Shown: piece after piece, positions 59,300 to 64,000 of the stretch
How the letters are laid out: each line of letters opens with the position of its first letter
Position numbering within the stretch: the first letter of the stretch is position 1
Source of the DNA: Xanthomonas boreopolis
GTDB taxonomy: Bacteria; Pseudomonadota; Gammaproteobacteria; Xanthomonadales; Xanthomonadaceae
Length of the DNA: 64,000 nt
Reading direction: 5' to 3'
Assembly: GCA_014654535.1 (NCBI GenBank)
Contig: BNBA01000013.1
Location: 1-64,000 of the forward strand
Made by a program: the position numbers and the translations under genes
The notes under the pieces: model-generated
What the model was told of the DNA's origin: nothing
Databases searched by the model: none
The model's input: the letters and a program-made list of their open reading frames with translations, nothing else

Positions 59300-60856
59300 A
59301 TGCCACCGATCGCCACCCGCCGCCGCCTGTTGCAGGGCCTGGGCGCCGGCCTGCTGCTGCCGACCCTGGCGCGCCGCGGCTGGGCGGCGCCGCTAGGCCG
59401 CCCGGCGATCACCGACGGCGTGCAGGCCGGCGACGCGCTGGGCGACCGCGCCATCGTCTGGAGCCGCTGCGACCGCCCCGCGCGGCTGTGGGTGGAGTGG
59501 GACACCCGCGAAAGCCTGGCCGGGGCGCGCCGCATCGCCGGGCCGGTCGCCACGCCGGACGGCGACTTCACCGCACGGCTGGACCTGTCCGGCCTGCCGC
59601 CGGGCCAGACGATCTGCTACCGCGTGCGCTTCGAGGACCTGCACAGCGGTGCGCTCAGCGAGCCGGTGGCCGGGAAATTGCGCACCGCCCCGGACCGGCC
59701 GCGCGACCTGCGCGTGCTGTGGAGCGGCGACACCGTCGGCCAGGGCTACGGGATCAACCCCGACATCGGCGGCATGCGCATCTACGAGGCGATGCGCCAG
59801 CGCCAGCCCGACCTGTTCGTCCATGGCGGCGACACGATCTACGCCGACGGCCCGGTGCCGGCCGAACTGACCGTCGAGGACGGCAAGCGCTGGCGCAACC
59901 TGACCCACCCCGCCAAGGACAAGGTCGCCGAGACCCTGGACGAGTTCCGCGGCAACTACCGCTACAACCTGCTGGATTCCAACCTGCGCGGCTTCAACGC
60001 CGAGGTCGCCCAGGTCTGGCAATGGGACGACCACGAGACGGTCAACAACTGGTCGCCGGGCAAGGTGCTGGGCCCGGAGTACGCCGCGGTGCGCGACATC
60101 GCCACGCTGTCGCGCCGGGCACGGCAGGCGTTCCTGGAGTACGCACCGCTGCGCCGCATCGACGCCGACGGCCAGGGCCGCATCTATCGCCGCATCCCCT
60201 ACGGCCCGCTGCTGGACGTGTTCGTGCTGGACATGCGCAGCTACCGCGGCGCCAACGGCGCCAACCTGCAGGCCGGCCCCGCTCCCGCCGCCTGGTTCCT
60301 GGGTCCGGAGCAACTGGCATGGCTCAAGCGCGGATTGGCGGCCTCCCGCGCCACCTGGAAGCTGATCGCCGCGGACATGCCGATCGGCCTGCAGGTACCG
60401 GACGGCCGCGGCGACGACGGCCAGCCGCGCTGGGAGGCCATCGCCAACGGCGACCCGGGCGCACCGCGCGGGCGCGAGCTGGAGATCGCCGATCTGTTGC
60501 GCTTCGTCTCCCGGCGCCGGATCCGCAATACGGTCTGGATCACCGCCGACGTGCACTATTGCGCGGCGCACTACTACGACCCGGACAAGGCCGCGTTCGC
60601 CGACTTCGAGCCGTTCTGGGAATTCGTCGCCGGCCCGCTCAATGCCGGCAGCTTCGGTCCGAACGCCCTGGACGCGACCTTCGGCCCGCAAGTCGTGTTC
60701 CAGAAAGCGCCCCCGGCGCAGAACACCTCGCCACTGGCCGGCTTCCAGTTCTTCGGCGAAATCGAGATCGACGCAGCCAGCGCCGCGATGACGGTGACGC
60801 TACGCGACCTGGACGGAGCGGTTCAGTTCAGCAAAGCACTGACGGCGCGGGTCTGA
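59300..60856 (+). CDS. PhoD-like alkaline phosphatase/phosphodiesterase (Tat-exported)
   Basis: This 518-residue protein has a twin-arginine leader (ATRRRLLQGLGAGLLLPTLA) and a PhoD/PhoD_N layout: a small beta domain (ITDGVQAGDALGDRAIVWSR) and a metallophosphoesterase domain with LWSGDTVGQGYG, FVHGGDTIYADG, VWQWDDHETVNNW, and WITADVHYCAAHYYDP. These are the metal ligands for phosphate diester and monoester hydrolysis in the periplasm. ATG 59300 is fixed by the Tat motif. It ends 24 bp before the microsatellite/palindrome of repeat copy C. Confidence 0.88.
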   Translation: MPPIATRRRLLQGLGAGLLLPTLARRGWAAPLGRPAITDGVQAGDALGDRAIVWSRCDRPARLWVEWDTRESLAGARRIAGPVATPDGDFTARLDLSGLPPGQTICYRVRFEDLHSGALSEPVAGKLRTAPDRPRDLRVLWSGDTVGQGYGINPDIGGMRIYEAMRQRQPDLFVHGGDTIYADGPVPAELTVEDGKRWRNLTHPAKDKVAETLDEFRGNYRYNLLDSNLRGFNAEVAQVWQWDDHETVNNWSPGKVLGPEYAAVRDIATLSRRARQAFLEYAPLRRIDADGQGRIYRRIPYGPLLDVFVLDMRSYRGANGANLQAGPAPAAWFLGPEQLAWLKRGLAASRATWKLIAADMPIGLQVPDGRGDDGQPRWEAIANGDPGAPRGRELEIADLLRFVSRRRIRNTVWITADVHYCAAHYYDPDKAAFADFEPFWEFVAGPLNAGSFGPNALDATFGPQVVFQKAPPAQNTSPLAGFQFFGEIEIDAASAAMTVTLRDLDGAVQFSKALTARV

Positions 60857-60880
60857 GCCAGCATGACGTGATGACCGCGG

Positions 60881-60945
<65 letters not shown>

Positions 60946-60978
60946 GATTTTGCTTTGAGCTTTTGACTTTGATTTACC

Positions 60979-61375
60979 GGGCCCCTCCGAAGCGGCGGAG
61001 ACGGCGGGAAACACCCGAAGGGCGGCGCACAAGGATGTGCGCCGTTTTTCGCCGCGACAGGATGTCGCGTCGAAAAATCCCGCCGGCTCCGCGGACCCGC
61101 AGCAAAGCTGCGGGCGCGCAGGCGGGGTGTGCTTTCTTTTGGTTACTTTTCTTTGCACAAGCAAAGAAAAGTGACTCGCCAAAGGCGAAAGCTTTTTTGC
61201 CCTTATTGCCCAAGGCTCCAAAGGCAACGTCCCTGGATTCCCGCCTTCGCGGGAATGACGATAGAGAGATGGCGCAGGTCGGAAAAAGAACGGAAAAGTC
61301 TCTGGATGATCAGCCATCCGGCTGCTGAAAAGCGCTTCCCGCCTTCGCGGGAATGACGGTAGTGGGATAACGGAG
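60979..61375 (+). repeat. Dispersed composite repeat, copy C (internally deleted)
   Basis: This copy starts GGGCCCCTCCGAAGCGGCGG like A and B but lacks two modules: the block with the GCATTCGCCGCGCGGCGAAT hairpin and the ~70 bp between the CTTTTCTTT and AAAGAAAAG arms. Loss of the latter leaves a tight 11-bp stem with an ACAA loop (CTTTTCTTTGC at 61146, GCAAAGAAAAG at 61161). It has GGATTCCCGCCTTCGCGGGA units and one 28-bp nested element, and lies between convergent genes. Confidence 0.88.
61308..61335 (+). repeat. 28-bp nested palindromic micro-element, copy 3
   Basis: GATCAGCCATCCGGCTGCTG followed by AAAAGCGC lies between CTCTGGAT and TTCCCGCCTTCGCGGG, the same junction that is filled in copy B (27311) and empty at 10812 and 61243. 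Confidence 0.8.
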
Positions 61376-61477
61376 ACCGGAAGGATGGCCAGAAAGTAAA
61401 GTCGCTGCCTCCGCCATCCACACCTTCACGGCAACAACAAAAGAAAAAACGACTCGCCCGGAAAGCGAAAAAACCCA

Positions 61478-62074
61478 CTACCCCTCCACATCCGGATACC
61501 AAGCCAAAGCAGCCCGATACTCCGGCGTAGCCTGCCATTCCTGCAGATGCCAACGCCCCGCCTCCCCCAACGCCGGATCGCACCAATCCAGCACCAGCGC
61601 ACCGTCGCGCTCGACGAAGCGCAGCCGATGCAGCCCGAACGACAGCCCATGGCCGTGCGCCTTCAACAGCGCCTCCTTGGCACACCAGAGCCGGAAGAAC
61701 CAACCCGCATGGGAGTCGTCGTCGAGCCCGGCCAGCCATGCGGTCTCCTCCGGGTGGAAGAAGCGCTGCGCCACCTCGCGCATGCGCGGACGCGGACGCA
61801 ACCGTTCCAGGTCCACGCCCAGCCTCATCCGCTCGCCCAGCCCCACCAGCAACTGCGTGCCGCTGTGGCTCCAACCGGTGCCGACATGCGCCAGCGGCGG
61901 CAGGAACCAGGGCCGGCCGCGTTCGTCGCGCGTCAGCGGCAACGCTTCCGGCGCCATCGCCAACGCCTGGCCGAGCAGCACCCGCGCCTGCGGCTCCCCG
62001 CGCTCGCCGGGCACGTGCGGCCGCAGCCAGACCCGCACCGGGCCGAACGTCCACTCGCCGGACTGCGCCTGCAT
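61478..62074 (-). CDS. Sfp-type 4'-phosphopantetheinyl transferase
   Basis: This 198-residue enzyme has the Sfp/HetI signatures GVDLE at 86-90 (Asp88, Glu90 magnesium ligands) and WCAKEALLKAHG at 130-141 (Glu134, Lys138). It attaches phosphopantetheine from CoA to carrier proteins. In this genome it may activate the XanC ACP 47 kb away, since pigment synthesis needs a holo-ACP; that link is inferred. The start at ATG 62074 (MQAQSGEWTFG) is preferred because the 40 residues upstream show no similarity. Confidence 0.87.
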   Translation of the reverse strand: MQAQSGEWTFGPVRVWLRPHVPGERGEPQARVLLGQALAMAPEALPLTRDERGRPWFLPPLAHVGTGWSHSGTQLLVGLGERMRLGVDLERLRPRPRMREVAQRFFHPEETAWLAGLDDDSHAGWFFRLWCAKEALLKAHGHGLSFGLHRLRFVERDGALVLDWCDPALGEAGRWHLQEWQATPEYRAALAWYPDVEG

Positions 62075-62212
62075 CGCCTTCACGCCGGCTCCACGGCGGC
62101 GAGCCGCCGGCCATGGTGCACGGCGCCATTCGACGGGCACTTCACGAAGGCGCGCGTTGAATGGCGGTGCCGCACCCGTCCCGGGGCGGAACAACGAGGA
62201 GGAGATTCGGGC

Positions 62213-62464
62213 ATGGGCATCATCATCTGGCTGATCGTAGGCGGCATCGTGGGCTGGCTCGCCAGCATCATCATGCGCCGCGATGCACAGCAGGGCATCA
62301 TCCTGAACATCGTGGTCGGCATCATCGGCGCGTTGATCGCAGGCTGGCTGTTCGGTGGCGGCATCAACGAAGCGATCACGCTATGGACCTTCATCTGGTC
62401 GATCGTCGGCGCGGTGATCCTGCTGGCCATCGTCAACCTGTTCACGCGCGGCCGGGTGCGCTGA
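62213..62464 (+). CDS. GlsB/YeaQ/YmgE-family membrane protein (83 aa)
   Basis: This small stress-associated membrane protein has three helices: MGIIIWLIVGGIVGWLASII, IILNIVVGIIGALIAGWLFG and WTFIWSIVGAVILLAIVNLF, with the family's GGIVGW...LNIVVGIIGA pattern. Its function is unclear. The start at ATG 62213 follows a GAGGAGGAG ribosome-binding site. It is divergent from the PPTase gene. Confidence 0.9.
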   Translation: MGIIIWLIVGGIVGWLASIIMRRDAQQGIILNIVVGIIGALIAGWLFGGGINEAITLWTFIWSIVGAVILLAIVNLFTRGRVR

Positions 62465-62486
62465 CGGCCACCGCGCGGATGCATGG

Positions 62487-62512
62487 AAAAGCCCCGGCGC
62501 GCCGGGGCTTTT
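62487..62512. terminator. Bidirectional intrinsic terminator
   Basis: AAAAGCCCCGGCGC and GCCGGGGCTTTT form a near-perfect GC-rich stem with A and T runs on either side, 22 bp after the GlsB stop and 14 bp from the GFA-protein stop. It serves both convergent genes. Confidence 0.92.
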
Positions 62513-62525
62513 CCGCTGCACCGCC

Positions 62526-62942
62526 TCACCGGTCCGCAGGGTGGTGCACGCCGTCCTCGACCGGCACCGCCACCGCCAGCGCGTAGGGATCCACGCCTTC
62601 CAGGCAGCCTACGTTGTAACCGTACTCGTTCGGGTTCGAGCGCCGCCGGTGATGCGTGTAGATGCCGCAGGTGCCGCAGAAGTAGTGCTCGGCGGTGAAG
62701 GTGTTGAACTGGTACTTGCGCAACGCCTCACCGCCCTGCAGCACGGCCAGCCCCGACAGCGGCACCGAGGCGACGATCGCGCCGCGGCGCCGGCACATCG
62801 AGCAATTGCAGCGGCGCGGGTCGACGATCCCGTCGGGCAACTGCAGCTCCAGCACCACCGCGCCGCAATGGCAGCGCGCGAGGTGCACCGGCCCGACCGG
62901 CACGCCGCCGACTTCGCGTACCTGCACGCGTTCGCGCGGCAT
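62526..62942 (-). CDS. GFA-domain (Mss4-like) zinc protein
   Basis: This 138-residue protein resembles glutathione-dependent formaldehyde-activating enzyme and CENP-V. Cysteines for two zinc sites are all present: Cys24 and Cys26 (RCHCGAV), Cys45, Cys47 and Cys50 (CNCSMCRRRG), Cys89 and Cys92 (FCGTCGIY). The family's catalytic role in formaldehyde removal is disputed, and many members are simply zinc proteins. It lies 3 bp downstream of xthA on the same strand and is probably co-transcribed. Confidence 0.85.
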   Translation of the reverse strand: MPRERVQVREVGGVPVGPVHLARCHCGAVVLELQLPDGIVDPRRCNCSMCRRRGAIVASVPLSGLAVLQGGEALRKYQFNTFTAEHYFCGTCGIYTHHRRRSNPNEYGYNVGCLEGVDPYALAVAVPVEDGVHHPADR

Positions 62943-62945
62943 TGC

Positions 62946-63716
62946 TCAGCCCTCCAATTGCACCCAGGCCGGCGCATGGTCGCTGGGACGGTCCCAGGTG
63001 CGTGGCTCGCGATCGATGCCCGAGGCGATGGCCCGGGCCCTGAGCGCGTCGGACACCAGGGTCAGATCGATGCGCAGGCCGAGGTCGCGGCGGAAACCCG
63101 CCGCGCGGTAGTCCCACCAGCTGAACACCCCGGCCTGGTCGTTGTGCAGCCGGAAGCCGTCGTGCAGGCCGAGCGCGAGCAGCTTGTTCAGCGCGCCGCG
63201 CTCGGCGGTCGAGGTCAGGATGTGGTTGTCGTTCCAGATCGCCGGGTCGTGCACGTCGCGCGCATCGGGCGCGATGTTGAAATCGCCCAGCACCACCAGC
63301 TTGGGATGGCGCTGCAGCTCCTCGCCCAGCCAGCCGCGCACCGCGTCGAGCCAGCGCAGCTTGTAGGCGTACTTCTCGGTATCCACGTCCTGGCCGTTGA
63401 CCACGTACAGGTTGACGATGCGCACGTCGCCGACCGTCGCGGCGATCGCCCGCTTCTGCTCGTCCTCGAAGCCGGGAATGCCGACCTGCACGTCCTGCAC
63501 CGGCTCGCGCGCGAGGATCGCCACGCCGTTGTAGGTCTTCTGCCCAGCGAACACGCTGCGGTAGCCCAGTGCGGCCAGCTCGCTGTCCGGGAACTTGTGG
63601 TCCTCCAGCTTGGTTTCCTGGATCCCGACCACGTCCGGGGCGAAGTCCGCCAGCCAGCGCTCCAGGTGCGGCAGGCGCACGTTGAGCGAGTTGACGTTCC
63701 AGCTGGCGATGCGCAT
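62946..63716 (-). CDS. xthA: Exodeoxyribonuclease III (AP endonuclease)
   Basis: This 256-residue EEP-fold nuclease cuts DNA 5' to abasic sites in base-excision repair. Motifs are MRIASWNVNSLNVRLPHL, VVGIQETKLED (catalytic Glu), GVAILAR, VVLGDFNIAPDA, RIDLTLVSD and the C-terminal SDHAPAWVQL His. Length is standard. ATG 63716 is the first Met of the conserved start. Confidence 0.95.
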   Translation of the reverse strand: MRIASWNVNSLNVRLPHLERWLADFAPDVVGIQETKLEDHKFPDSELAALGYRSVFAGQKTYNGVAILAREPVQDVQVGIPGFEDEQKRAIAATVGDVRIVNLYVVNGQDVDTEKYAYKLRWLDAVRGWLGEELQRHPKLVVLGDFNIAPDARDVHDPAIWNDNHILTSTAERGALNKLLALGLHDGFRLHNDQAGVFSWWDYRAAGFRRDLGLRIDLTLVSDALRARAIASGIDREPRTWDRPSDHAPAWVQLEG

Positions 63717-63822
63717 GGGCGGGTATCCGTTGTGCGTGTGGAGGGACGCGCCGAGGGCGGCGCCGGGCGATTCTGCCAGACCCGGCGCGTCGCCGGACCG
63801 ATCGCGTGCCGTCCGGCGGGAC

Positions 63823-64000
63823 TCAGCTGCGCGGTTCGTCCGCTTCGCCGAGGTCCGATGCGTGCGCGTCCAGCATCGCGGCGAGGTCGTCGCGCAGGCC
63901 CGGGTCGTCCAGCTGCGGGACCAGTTCGCGCAATACCGCGGCTGCCCGGGCTCGCTCGCGGGCGAGCAGGCGCAGGCGCTCGCGCGGGTCGATGGCGTCC
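63823..64000 (-). CDS. Unknown protein, C-terminal 58 residues (cut by window edge)
   Basis: The minus strand reads DAIDPRERLRLLARERARAA and ends DLGEADEPRS before a TGA at 63825-63823. It is Arg/Ala/Glu-rich and probably helical, with an acidic tail. No family is recognisable from this part, and the start is outside the window. The 106-bp gap to xthA shows no clear promoter or terminator. Confidence 0.6.
   Translation of the reverse strand, partial: DAIDPRERLRLLARERARAAAVLRELVPQLDDPGLRDDLAAMLDAHASDLGEADEPRS

Overview
The window looks like chromosome from a Xanthomonadaceae bacterium (Xanthomonas or a close relative). The evidence is high GC, a complete xanthomonadin (aryl-polyene pigment) cluster with a XanB2-type chorismatase, an sX13-type small RNA next to polA, and abundant GTAG/GTGG-headed REP palindromes with a cognate REP-associated tyrosine transposase. 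I cannot fix the species from sequence alone.

Layout. 1-0.1 kb: the 5' end of an IS5-type transposase, cut by the window edge. 0.1-3.7 kb: a large membrane-anchored ankyrin protein and a YcgL protein. 3.9-16.7 kb: the pigment cluster, with a ketosynthase, a chain-length-factor-like partner and a glycosyltransferase on +; reductase, two hot-dog dehydratases, RND exporter, LolA-like protein, acyltransferase, membrane protein and ACP on -; xanB2 on +; and the 3-HBA:ACP ligase on -. A block of about 1 kb of repeats splits the - operon just upstream of the exporter start codon. 17-22 kb: S9 peptidase, NUDIX, two unknown proteins, hemF. 22.5-26.6 kb: an unassigned four-gene operon (HAD phosphatase, class III aminotransferase, GNAT/FemAB-like protein, arginase-like protein). 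27.4-30.2 kb: a - operon with an esterase, two small EamA/SMR proteins and a DegT aminotransferase. 30.3-32.4 kb: a TctDE-like two-component system. 32.6 kb: sX13. 33-42.3 kb: polA, a DUF2782-like lipoprotein, a universal stress protein with a consensus FNR box, uvrD, an FAD protein and cardiolipin synthase. 42.3-50.1 kb: a LysR regulator with two HTH domains, divergent from an operon for the lower protocatechuate-4,5-cleavage/gallate pathway with its own importer and porin. 50.3-54.2 kb: rpmB-rpmG, a CDF transporter, a DUF885 protein and the RAYT/REP unit. 54.4-56.6 kb: a UDP-uronate epimerase, a GT2 and a LAB_N protein, probably for LPS decoration. 56.6-59.2 kb: parB, a parA that has lost its Walker A motif, and rsmG. 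59.3-64 kb: PhoD-like phosphatase, Sfp-type PPTase, GlsB, GFA-domain protein, xthA, and the 3' end of an unknown gene.

The most unusual items are: (1) parA, where a deletion of about 29 nt removes the P-loop and shifts the frame; (2) a modular dispersed repeat in three copies (10.4, 26.9 and 61.0 kb), with a nested 28-bp palindromic micro-element whose filled and empty sites can both be read; (3) the uncharacterised four-gene operon at 22.5-26.6 kb; (4) a dicarboxylate-uptake plus 4,5-cleavage lower-pathway operon with no ring-cleavage enzyme, under a double-HTH LysR regulator. Functional statements rest on motif and family recognition by eye; no database search was run.
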